The position numbers and the translations under genes are program-made. A stretch of 37,018 bases of DNA. It comes from Saprospiraceae bacterium (lineage in GTDB: Bacteria > Bacteroidota > Bacteroidia > Chitinophagales > Saprospiraceae). Shown piece after piece: positions 24,602 through 33,136 of this stretch. How positions within the stretch are numbered: the first letter of the stretch is position 1; every line of letters starts with the position of its first letter. The stretch lies in the NCBI GenBank assembly GCA_029263015.1, contig JAJCYI010000218.1:1-37018 (forward strand), read 5' to 3'. The notes beneath the pieces are model-generated. The model saw only the letters and a program-made list of their open reading frames with translations. It was not told the origin of the DNA and ran no database searches.

Positions 24602-25681
24602 ATGAAAAAGGTTATCTTGGGAATCGGAATACTATTTCTTTTAAACTATTCTATTGCAATAGGCCAAGAAACTGGATGCGACAATAAAGTTTCCACCCAT
24701 ATCGAACTAAGGAAGGATACGTTGCTTTTGGGAGAACCTGCATTTTTTGAGTATGTAATCAACAACGATTCTGACGAACCAATATTTGTAGAAGAAGGTG
24801 GCGATTATAGAAGCGGACGAAAAATCAGCTTTAGTGTATTTATTATCTCAGCTGATAACGACACCCTCAAAATACGTGAATTATGGGGGGCTATGGGTGG
24901 TCTTATTGGATTTAATGAGGTAATGCCCAGGCAAAGCAGAAAATTTAAACTTTTCCTTCCCATGTGGGGTGGCATTGAAAAACCGGGAAAATACAGATTG
25001 GTGGCTTCGAAGAAATTTCGTATAGCACCAGAGAACCCTTTTTTAAAGGAAGATTATTCTAAAGTACAGGTCGTCCCAAAAGAATCTACCACTTCATTTA
25101 TAGTCATTGATGACAATGAAAGGTTGGGAGAGTTTATAGAGCACTTGGTCACGGAAATAAAAAATGAGACAAAAGGGCGGAGTACATATCAATCGACAAA
25201 TGAAAGAACATATGAACACTCCCGAATTGTGGCAGAAATTGCAGACGAAAGGATAGTTCCTTTTTTAGTGGAATCGTTCCGAGAAAAAAAGCATATGGAA
25301 CGGGCAAAAGTAATTCGGTTGCTCTCAAAATTTTCGAGTAACGATATTGCTTTTGAAACACTTAAATATGTTGCCCAAGGGACAGAAAACTCAAAATGCT
25401 TTGTGTCAGAAGATTCCATAAATGTAGTCTGGAGTTCTGGAAATATTAGACAAACAGCAATTCAAGGCATTGTAAAACGTAATGATGAAAAGGCAGTCGA
25501 ATATTTGACAGCTAAAAAAGATGATGGCTATCCTTGCGAAAGGTATGTGATATTAATTCGGGCGAAACTGTTCATGTCAGAATCAAACAGGATAAGGATT
25601 TATAATGCCTTTTTATCAGACAAGAACCAAGCAGTGAGAAGAAAAGCAAAAGAAGAATATGAGAAAATGAAAAAAGAATAA
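24602..25681 (+). CDS. Secreted HEAT-like repeat protein
   Basis: The 359-residue protein has a signal peptide (about 1-21, ending IAIGQ). Residues about 30-170 look like an immunoglobulin-like beta domain (STHIELRKDTLLLGEPAFFEYVINNDS, KPGKYRLVASKKFRI). Residues about 185-355 are helical and fit HEAT-like repeats (IADERIVPFLVESFREKKHMERAKVIRLLSKF, RQTAIQGIVKRNDEKAVEYLTAKK, DKNQAVRRKAKEEYEKMKKE). Enzyme motifs are absent, so a binding or scaffold role in the periplasm is likely. No lipobox or T9SS domain is seen. Base composition matches the A+T-rich block, suggesting arrival with it. Confidence 0.72.
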   Translation: MKKVILGIGILFLLNYSIAIGQETGCDNKVSTHIELRKDTLLLGEPAFFEYVINNDSDEPIFVEEGGDYRSGRKISFSVFIISADNDTLKIRELWGAMGGLIGFNEVMPRQSRKFKLFLPMWGGIEKPGKYRLVASKKFRIAPENPFLKEDYSKVQVVPKESTTSFIVIDDNERLGEFIEHLVTEIKNETKGRSTYQSTNERTYEHSRIVAEIADERIVPFLVESFREKKHMERAKVIRLLSKFSSNDIAFETLKYVAQGTENSKCFVSEDSINVVWSSGNIRQTAIQGIVKRNDEKAVEYLTAKKDDGYPCERYVILIRAKLFMSESNRIRIYNAFLSDKNQAVRRKAKEEYEKMKKE

Positions 25682-25848
25682 AAAAGAAAACGAAGTAGAA
25701 CAAGGCAAGCGGTCATGGGGGCTATGCACCCCAACGAACACTGGCACAGGCTCCCGTTGTCAGGAAACAAAATCTCTCACAACGCTTCAAAGATTTCAAT
25801 CCATAATTTTGTTGCATACTTATTTCTAATTAGGGCTTGTCTATCATT

Positions 25849-28800
25849 TCAACGGAAGTATTTCAGAAACTGCCCGTACTCGTTGCCCGGCCCAGCGGGG
25901 ATCGCAACTCCATCCATGTTGAAATCGTAAAATTCGTAATCATTGATCATCCCATTACCGTGGATTCTTGAATTTTCCGCACGATGGATTGCGGAGGACA
26001 TGAAGCCTGTTTTATGTCCGAGTCTGCCCATTTCAACAGCATAAAACTCAATTATAGAAATGGCTTTCCCCTCTTTGAATCTGTGTTTTTTGCTTGCCAC
26101 CGGATCATGATTCCTGTGGCGGATGAGGAGGTGGTATTTTTTCCCGGACAGCTCAGTGAAAAACACCGGCGATCGGCCATCAAGTCCGCAGATACTGCCA
26201 TCCCGAAGGAGCAGGGCAGGACGAGCACGGGCAGGGCTTGTGTCCTCAAGGGAGGAATACAGTTCCAGGCTGACCCAATCCACCACTGCTTTGTTCCCTG
26301 TTTTTTGGAAAACAAGGCCAGCGACCCTATCGTGCGGAAAACTGAACTGGCCAGTATCATAAGGTGAAAAAGAAGGCAACAAGCCCTTCGCCCGCAAATC
26401 ATCCCTCATCAATACGCCTTCGCCTTTCGCCCCTTCTAACAGTATTCCTGTAAAAAGGGAGCAGGAGCTTGCAGGCGAGGCATCTTTCTCACCACCTAGT
26501 TTGTCAGAGCCAAGTCTAGGGGCGATAGCACCGCCTTCAACCACGTTGGAATATTCCCAAGGCAGGTGAGTTGCATTCCTTATCTTCCGGCGGAAATAGT
26601 TGTTCTTTTCAAAACGGCAGGCAGGCAGGTCCGGGGCGGTGGCACCATAAAGCTCCGTCCAGTCATTTCCGTTATCACTGTATTCCCACTGGTATGTTGC
26701 CCGCTGGGCCATCAAGCCTTTGGGTGGTTTTTTTTCGGCCAGCACAATGCTTTTGCCTGTTGACGGGGGACTGCCCGTCAATTTTATTACCCCACCACCA
26801 TCTAAAGGCACGAGAACCTCTTTCAGGACAGGGTTAGACCTTAGCCAGGTCGAGCCGCAGCAATTCGGGCTACCTGTGCACCCAACAGTCCTTGCGTCGC
26901 GCCTGTACTGGGTTGTTTGGTTGATGAGCGGAGGGTCGTAGGAACTGGAAGTAGCCCCCGGAATCAAGTTCCAAGTAAGGCTGGAGGAACTGTACCAGAT
27001 GTACTCAATAACTCCGCTTCCACCCGAAGGTGCCGTGACGGTGACAATGGGAGCCGGGTCATAAGGCCCGGCAATGGATTCATCATAGCCGATGATGCCA
27101 GCGTCCGTTACGTTTTGGCCAACCGATTTGGAAACTGCATTGGAGAAAAGTGAATCGGCACAGTGAAAAGTGCTTGCCTTCCGCCGATAATAAGTGGTTT
27201 GTGAAATGGCTGAAGGCTGGAACGCCAACGCAGTGTCGGCTGCGCCTAAATTTGTCCAAGCAATTGAAGCAGTGTCGGTGGTTTGCTGCCAACGGTATTG
27301 GAGATAACTGCCCGTCCCCCCTGTCCCTGCCGAAACGGAAGGAATAGATAAAGGGGTGTAAGGGCCACAATAAGATTCATCGCCGGAAATAGTACCTGGA
27401 CTCGAAACAGTGCAGTCACTATCGGCGCAATCAATCAAACCATCCAAGTCGTCATCTATGCCATTGTCACAAATTTCAACACAAGAAAATGTGGTAACTG
27501 TCACCTGGCTGGTAGCTGTACAGCCATTATTATCCGTCGCTGTGACGGTATAGGTCGTGGTGGTGGAAGGAGTAACTGTTTTGCTGGGGCCATTGCCCAA
27601 ACTATTGTCCCATGCATAAGTGTATGGACTGGAGCCACCGGACGCTGAAGCGGTCAAAATGGTATTTGCCCCACCACAAATAGAGATATCGGAGCCTGCA
27701 TCTGCTGTCGGTGCTGGATTCACAGTGACGGCTACTTGGCTGGTAGCCGTGCAGCCATTATTATCTGTGGTGGTGACAGTGTAGGTTGTGGTGGAAGAAG
27801 GACTTACCGATTTGCTGGCACCACTGCCCAAACTATTGTCCCATACATATGAATATGGACTGGAGCCACCGGACGCTGAAGCGGTCAAAGTGGTATTTGC
27901 CCCATTACAAATAGAGACATCAGAACCTGCATCAGCTGAGGGGGTGGCACCTATTGTGACTGAATGCGTTGCTGTTTTTGGCCCGCCGCACCCCGTGGCT
28001 CTGGCTGTAATTATTGTGGTTCCGCTCCAACCAGCCATATAAGTAACACTCCCTGTTGAAGCATTTATTATGTTCCCGCCAATAACACTGGTACTATCAA
28101 GGCTGTAAGACATTCCAATTGAATTAGTAGAAGCCGCAGAATAAGTTATACTTCCCGCTCCCTGACATCGAGTCGAAATTGCTCCCAAGACAAATACTGG
28201 CGTACCAATAGCAGGGAAGCAGAGATCAAAACTGAGGGGCTGCACATCGGTAACTGTATTCTCATACCCTTCTTTTGCAGTGGCACCTATGGAATAGGTG
28301 CCGCTCAAAGCTGCCATGGGCCATGCGTATTCATAAGTTCTGGTACACCCTGCAGTAGCCACAGAAGTAGCAGCGACTGTGCTTCCCGGTGGTGTAATGG
28401 TGATGCCCAAACCCGTGATGTCACTATATCCGAAAGGGTCGGTCACCACGGCCCGCAGATACACTGTGGTACCGCCAACCGCACCCGTGATAATGCTACC
28501 ACCTGGGTAAGCTGTATCGTAAACAGTATATGACGTGATGTCGATAAAAGTGGAAACGGGCAGATTTATCTTTGATGGTTTAGTTTGGCTGTCGAAATCT
28601 ATTGTATAGGAAACACTCGGCTGTGCGGTTGTGATTTGCAGGGCTATTGCTTCTCCGGCAGGCACCGTCACGTCCGATCCAAGAATGCCCGTCCACGTCA
28701 AAATCCCATCGCTACTGTTGTAAATGGGGTCGGTCAATGTAATTATTTCTGTCGTATCGTATTTCAGCAATGCTGTAATATCTGGCATGGCGGGCATAGA

Positions 28801-31557
28801 GCCGCTGACGATGGATACGTAACTGGTGACTGTAATAGACTGCCCCGATTTGATGGTCAACGGGCTGCAGAGTACAGGGTTTTGCATGAAAGTGGTACTA
28901 CCGTTGGCCGGAACGGTATAGGTTACTGAAAGCTTGGGCTGGTTCGATGCTGTGTTGTGTTCCCTGCTGCCAAACGTTTTCTGATTCGAAAAACCTTCGG
29001 TTGCGTATTTCAAAAGCAAACCATAATTGGCATCTGTTCCGTTTACCCAATTCTGTACAAGATTATTAATACTCCAGGAATAGGTTGCATTGCCGCCGAC
29101 GGAAGTTACTGCTTCTACAGTGGAATCGTAGTCCCCACCAGCTGTTCCCCAGTTGGTGCCGGACAACCGCTTGTTGTAGTTTGAAACCCCTGACGAGCCA
29201 GAACAAGGCCCCGACCCTTCTGCCCAATCAGCCGTTATTCGATGGACATTGACATTTGTAGCGGAATTGGAGCCTCCAGTTTTGACAAGGGAAAGGGTCG
29301 CTGAGGTAATCGTGGCATTGCTTGGTATTCCCGACAGATCAAACTTTAGTAAGCTACGATTTACAAAGTTGCCATCCAAAAAGATAATATTGCAACTTCC
29401 ATAGTTCGCATTAGTGGCTCCTTTCCAGATATCGTTGTCCGCAATTGAGGTAAGGTTAACTGTACCAGAACTTGCCGATGAGAGCGTCGCCGTTTGTGCA
29501 GTTGTTGCATCTGCCGTTGCCACGGGGTCAACCCTATCGAGCGCTTGCGAGGGATCGGAGAGGTAGAGCTGTTTGTAGACACCCGAGCAGTCAGTGTCGG
29601 CATTGTCAGTGAAGCCATCACCATCATCGTCGATACCGTTGTTACAGATTTCGACATTTTGACAAGTCAAAACATCAATTTCAGCCAAACTTGTCCATTC
29701 ATTTCCATAAGCCTCGGAATTTGCTTTCAAACGGATATATCTGGCGGAGGTAACCGCAAACTGTACTTCTTTTTCACTATTATCACTATAGGTCCATGTG
29801 CCAGATACAACGGGGCTTCCCCAATTGATTCCATCCGTACTCAGATAAAATTGATAACCGCCAATTCGGCCGTTTATACCAACCTGGCGTGGCAAATACT
29901 TGAAGCCACCAATATCCTTGTTCGCCCCTAAATCAATTTGAATTTCGTGAGGTAAAGGACTTGTTGTGTAATACCACTCAGAATGCCAAATGGTATTGAT
30001 ATCTCCATCGAACGCATTGGTGGCAACACCGTTTTCCCCAACCAATTCTTGGCTGTCCGCATATTTAAGCGACCAACTATTTTTTGAAAGCGGGCTGAGA
30101 TTACTGCAACAATCTGGGTCGCTAGAATCCACTAGGCCATCGCCGTCGTCATCAATGCCGTTGTTGCAGATCTCGATACCGTTGACGCAGGAAAAGGAGA
30201 ATTCGAGCTGCCAGGCATTAATAGCCCCCCCGTCTTGGAAAAACCCATCTTCGACTTCCAATATCCACGTCCCGTTCATCTGTTTCCCATCAAACGCAGA
30301 CAGGGGGTTATAAGGTTTGTAGGCCAGCCCATTGGTTGGGGGGCATGGATAGCTGGCACTCGCTGCCTCATCGTCCAAGCTCATCAGGATATTGTTTTGA
30401 CTATTGCACGGCCGGTTCAAGACCGTCACGGAAGTGCCATCAGGCCCTTGCAATTTAATTATCAGATCATCAATATAGGTATGTGAAATATCCATTCCCA
30501 TGATGTTGACATCAGTGATGGTGCCTACCTCGGAGACCGTGAGCGTCGAGGTAACAGTGACGGGAGTGCTTGAAGGGATTGAAACGGGCACGTTGCTGCT
30601 GGTAGAAAGCAGATAGGAACAATCGGGGTCGGCACAATCCACCAAGCCATCGCCGTCGTCGTCAATGCCGTTGTTGCAGATCTCGTTACCGCTGACGCAG
30701 GAAAAGGAGAATTCGAGCTGCCAGCCATTAATAGCCCCTCCGTCTTGGGAAAACCCATCTTCGATTTCCAATGTCCAGGTCCCGTTCATCTGTTTCCCAT
30801 CAAACGCAGACAGGGGGTTATAAGGTTTGTAGGCCAGCCCATTGGTTGGGGGGCATGGAAAGCTGGCACTCGCTGCCTCATCGTCCAAGCTCATCAGGAT
30901 ATTGTTTTGACTATTGCACGGCCGGTTCAAGACCGTCACGGAAGTGCCATCAGGCCCTTTCAGTTTGATTATCAGATCATCAATATAGGTATGTGAAATA
31001 TCCATTCCTTTGATGTTGATATCAGTGATGGTGCCTGCCGTGGAAACCGTGAGCGTCGAGGTAACCGTGACGGGAATGCTTGAAGGGATTGAAACGGGCA
31101 CGTTGCTGCTGGTAGAAAGCAGATAGGAACAATCGGGGTCGGCACAATCCACCAAGCCATCGCCGTCGTCGTCAATGCCGTTGTCACAGATTTCTGGGAT
31201 AATAGAACTTGTTGAAATTTCATTGCTTTCCAAGTCCTTGATTGCAAGGCAATCACCTGATACAGCGTTACCATGACCTTGAATGATCATTTCATAACCC
31301 TTCAATCCAAACTTAGATTCCGGATAGAATGGATTTGTCCCAAAGGCAGGAAGAGTGAACAAGCTTAATATGAAGCCCAATATGAAGAAACAAAAGGGTT
31401 CTTTGGCAGACTGGGATCGATAGTTAATACCTACTTTACTCAGCAGGCTATCTTTTGTTTTACCAATCGGTATAACGATAAATTTTAATCCTGGATTTGG
31501 GAAAAGGGACAGCAAAGGGAGATGCACATCTATTTTTATTGGTTTCTTTGTTCCCAT
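25849..31557 (-). CDS. Giant modular surface protein (P domains, discoidin, DNRLRE, SprB-like repeats)
   Basis: The 1902-residue protein has an internal signal-peptide-like helix at about 54-73 (FCFFILGFILSLFTLPAFG), so translation may start later than 31557. Five copies of an acidic Asn-Gly-Ile-Asp-Asp-Asp-Gly-Asp-Gly motif (near 122, 292, 462, 636, 1361) probably bind calcium and separate modules: two nearly identical proprotein-convertase P domains (about 145-287, 315-457), an F5/8 type C domain (about 485-632), a DNRLRE domain (about 700-880), two SprB-like adhesion repeats (about 1206-1284, 1285-1358) and Ig-like regions. The C-terminus (about 1690-1902: VVDWVSLELYSS, LLLRDGSICGLDGRSPVFF, YHLLIRHRNH, DFNMDGV) matches a region common in large Bacteroidota surface proteins. 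No type A T9SS sorting domain is visible. An adhesin or matrix protein is likely. Confidence 0.82.
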   Translation of the reverse strand: MGTKKPIKIDVHLPLLSLFPNPGLKFIVIPIGKTKDSLLSKVGINYRSQSAKEPFCFFILGFILSLFTLPAFGTNPFYPESKFGLKGYEMIIQGHGNAVSGDCLAIKDLESNEISTSSIIPEICDNGIDDDGDGLVDCADPDCSYLLSTSSNVPVSIPSSIPVTVTSTLTVSTAGTITDINIKGMDISHTYIDDLIIKLKGPDGTSVTVLNRPCNSQNNILMSLDDEAASASFPCPPTNGLAYKPYNPLSAFDGKQMNGTWTLEIEDGFSQDGGAINGWQLEFSFSCVSGNEICNNGIDDDGDGLVDCADPDCSYLLSTSSNVPVSIPSSTPVTVTSTLTVSEVGTITDVNIMGMDISHTYIDDLIIKLQGPDGTSVTVLNRPCNSQNNILMSLDDEAASASYPCPPTNGLAYKPYNPLSAFDGKQMNGTWILEVEDGFFQDGGAINAWQLEFSFSCVNGIEICNNGIDDDGDGLVDSSDPDCCSNLSPLSKNSWSLKYADSQELVGENGVATNAFDGDINTIWHSEWYYTTSPLPHEIQIDLGANKDIGGFKYLPRQVGINGRIGGYQFYLSTDGINWGSPVVSGTWTYSDNSEKEVQFAVTSARYIRLKANSEAYGNEWTSLAEIDVLTCQNVEICNNGIDDDGDGFTDNADTDCSGVYKQLYLSDPSQALDRVDPVATADATTAQTATLSSASSGTVNLTSIADNDIWKGATNANYGSCNIIFLDGNFVNRSLLKFDLSGIPSNATITSATLSLVKTGGSNSATNVNVHRITADWAEGSGPCSGSSGVSNYNKRLSGTNWGTAGGDYDSTVEAVTSVGGNATYSWSINNLVQNWVNGTDANYGLLLKYATEGFSNQKTFGSREHNTASNQPKLSVTYTVPANGSTTFMQNPVLCSPLTIKSGQSITVTSYVSIVSGSMPAMPDITALLKYDTTEIITLTDPIYNSSDGILTWTGILGSDVTVPAGEAIALQITTAQPSVSYTIDFDSQTKPSKINLPVSTFIDITSYTVYDTAYPGGSIITGAVGGTTVYLRAVVTDPFGYSDITGLGITITPPGSTVAATSVATAGCTRTYEYAWPMAALSGTYSIGATAKEGYENTVTDVQPLSFDLCFPAIGTPVFVLGAISTRCQGAGSITYSAASTNSIGMSYSLDSTSVIGGNIINASTGSVTYMAGWSGTTIITARATGCGGPKTATHSVTIGATPSADAGSDVSICNGANTTLTASASGGSSPYSYVWDNSLGSGASKSVSPSSTTTYTVTTTDNNGCTATSQVAVTVNPAPTADAGSDISICGGANTILTASASGGSSPYTYAWDNSLGNGPSKTVTPSTTTTYTVTATDNNGCTATSQVTVTTFSCVEICDNGIDDDLDGLIDCADSDCTVSSPGTISGDESYCGPYTPLSIPSVSAGTGGTGSYLQYRWQQTTDTASIAWTNLGAADTALAFQPSAISQTTYYRRKASTFHCADSLFSNAVSKSVGQNVTDAGIIGYDESIAGPYDPAPIVTVTAPSGGSGVIEYIWYSSSSLTWNLIPGATSSSYDPPLINQTTQYRRDARTVGCTGSPNCCGSTWLRSNPVLKEVLVPLDGGGVIKLTGSPPSTGKSIVLAEKKPPKGLMAQRATYQWEYSDNGNDWTELYGATAPDLPACRFEKNNYFRRKIRNATHLPWEYSNVVEGGAIAPRLGSDKLGGEKDASPASSCSLFTGILLEGAKGEGVLMRDDLRAKGLLPSFSPYDTGQFSFPHDRVAGLVFQKTGNKAVVDWVSLELYSSLEDTSPARARPALLLRDGSICGLDGRSPVFFTELSGKKYHLLIRHRNHDPVASKKHRFKEGKAISIIEFYAVEMGRLGHKTGFMSSAIHRAENSRIHGNGMINDYEFYDFNMDGVAIPAGPGNEYGQFLKYFR
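30175..31194. repeat. 510-bp tandem duplication encoding two P domains
   Basis: Unit one is 31194-30685 and unit two 30684-30175, both in frame (170 codons). The copies are almost identical at the nucleotide level, including long runs with no silent changes, showing recent duplication or gene conversion. Differences cluster near the unit edges, for example DINIKG against DVNIMG, and ASFPC against ASYPC. Confidence 0.9.
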
Positions 31558-31869
31558 GGTTACTTGTGCGTTGTACTCTTATTAATTACATTGAGAAAAT
31601 CCCTTTTAAGGAGTTTGGTTTAGTCAACAAATAGATGGGGTAAAGAAGCTTGGAATACAACTGTGGGGTGTATTTCCTATAATAAGGACACCCAAAAGCA
31701 CCTACATTCCAATCTTATTATAAGAGCAATTTTATACTTACCTTGGCTAATCAACAATGCAGTCTTCATGGCCAGCCTTTAAATGGATTTTGATCTACAA
31801 ATAACTTACAGCGCTTTTTTCAGCTAACAATAAGGACTACTGTTCAACACTTTGTAGTAATTAGTAGAT

Positions 31870-31937
31870 TGAAATATTGAGGAGGATGAAATATTGAGGA
31901 GATTGAAATATTGAGGAGGATGAAATATTGAGGGAGT
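31870..31937. repeat. 17-bp tandem repeat, four copies
   Basis: The unit TGAAATATTGAGGAGGA begins at 31870, 31887, 31904 and 31921, with copies 1 and 3 identical and copies 2 and 4 slightly changed at the end. The period is not a multiple of three, and no ORF uses it. It lies about 240 bases before the TIR gene start. The core word TTGAAATATTGA is found inverted at 14146-14157. Confidence 0.85.
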
Positions 31938-32059
31938 TTGATATGATCCATAAGTTGAAATAGCAATTATTTTGCCAATAGATGCGTAATTGACTGAAAA
32001 TCATTCTCATTACATTATGATGCCTAAATCCCTAACAAGCTCGTAAGTAGGTGAGTGTA

Positions 32060-32067
32060 TATATTTA
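32060..32067 (+). promoter_or_regulatory. Possible -7 element of TIR gene
   Basis: TATATTTA, one mismatch from TAnnTTTG, 108 bases before the start codon at 32176. Confidence 0.3.
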
Positions 32068-32175
32068 CATTGAATAAGCCTATAAGGAGATTAATTATCA
32101 AGTGCTTAAAAATGATACAGCGATTCACCTTATTTTGAAAATCCTATCCTCAAAACCTCCAACTAAAAAAAACAA

Positions 32176-33120
32176 ATGAGCCACATATTTATCAGCTACT
32201 CCAGCAAGGACAGAAAAAAAACCAAATCCCTCGCCGAAATATTCGAGAAAAAAGGCTGGAAAGTTTGGTGGGACAAAAATATAACTCCGGGAAAAGCTTT
32301 CGACCGTGCAATAAGCAAGGCATTGGACGAGGCCAACTGCATCGTGGTGCTTTGGTCGCCCAATTCGGTGGAATCCGCATGGGTCCTGGAAGAAGCGTAT
32401 GAAGGCTTGGAAAGGGATGTTTTGTTGCCCGTGCTGATCGGCAAAACACGTTTGCCGTTTGGCTATCGGAGGCTTCAATATATTGACTTATCAAAGTGGA
32501 AAGGAGCAGCAACTTCAGTCCCGCTGAAAAAACTGTTGAATGCTATTGACCCGTTTGCCCAATCAGAACAAGTAAAGTCCAAGCCTGCTAATAAAGCAGC
32601 ACAAAAGAAACCAGCGGCCACGAAAACGAAACGCGTCAGGTCTCTTTCAGGTGCATTGGATGGAAAAACCATTGTGTTTACTGGTGCACTTTCAGAAAGC
32701 AGGAACGCACATGCAGAAAAGGTCAATGCAGTAGGTGCTAATTTTGTGGGATCGGTATCTAGCAAAACTAATTATTTGGTGGTAGGCAAGGAGCCTGGAG
32801 CGGTTAAATTAAAAGCTGCTGATAAACATGGGATCAAAAAGATCACTGAAAAACAATGGCTTAAATTATTGAACAATGCGTATCAAAGAACGCTGCAAAA
32901 CAAGCAGCTTGTTTTTACAGGCAAATTAGCTGCTCCGCGTACAGAGTTGGAAAAAATAGCCAAGAAATTAGGAGCTAAACCAACTGGCAGTATTTCTGGT
33001 AAAACCGATTTTTTGATAGTTGGAGATAAACCGGGCAAAGTCAAGCTGGAAGCTGCTGAAAAATATTCTGTGAAAATAATTAGCGAAACGCTTTGGCAAG
33101 ATATTGTCGAAACGCTGTAA
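32176..33120 (+). CDS. TIR domain protein with two ligase-type BRCT domains
   Basis: The 314-residue protein has three parts. Residues 1-125 are a TIR domain: HIFISYSSKDRK box 1, WWDKNITPGKAF (BB-loop), IVVLWSPNSVESAWVLEEAYEG with Glu73 four residues after Trp69, the position of the catalytic Glu in NAD-cleaving TIR domains such as SARM1. Residues about 126-157 are a Lys/Ala/Pro-rich basic linker. Residues about 158-232 and 238-314 are two BRCT domains of the NAD-dependent DNA ligase type: LDGKTIVFTGAL, GSVSSKTNYLVVGKEPGAVKLKAADKHGIKKI, then NKQLVFTGKL, GSISGKTDFLIVGDKPGKVKLEAAEKY. There is no signal peptide. The gene is single, with the repeat at 31870 upstream and a helicase gene converging 16 bases away. 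NAD+ depletion on sensing DNA ends is the attractive hypothesis; activity is not shown. Confidence 0.88.
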   Translation: MSHIFISYSSKDRKKTKSLAEIFEKKGWKVWWDKNITPGKAFDRAISKALDEANCIVVLWSPNSVESAWVLEEAYEGLERDVLLPVLIGKTRLPFGYRRLQYIDLSKWKGAATSVPLKKLLNAIDPFAQSEQVKSKPANKAAQKKPAATKTKRVRSLSGALDGKTIVFTGALSESRNAHAEKVNAVGANFVGSVSSKTNYLVVGKEPGAVKLKAADKHGIKKITEKQWLKLLNNAYQRTLQNKQLVFTGKLAAPRTELEKIAKKLGAKPTGSISGKTDFLIVGDKPGKVKLEAAEKYSVKIISETLWQDIVETL

Positions 33121-33136
33121 GATGCGATCAATTGTT

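Larger units (their letters stand above)
31558..32175. other. 618-base gene-free region between surface protein and TIR gene
   Basis: No gene is visible. Next to the surface-protein start are small dyads, including TATAATAAG at 31678-31686 with its complement at 31714-31722. In the middle is a 17-bp tandem repeat (31870-31937). TATATTTA at 32060-32067 is a -7-like element pointing to the TIR gene. Confidence 0.6.

Noticed and set aside
25690-25770. Second possible attC-like structure (CAACG ... CGTTG) after the HEAT-like gene
   Set aside because: Arms of only five bases and no core-site match; probably chance in a short spacer.
31870-31937. CRISPR array
   Set aside because: Repeat units are directly adjacent with no spacers and no cas genes are present.
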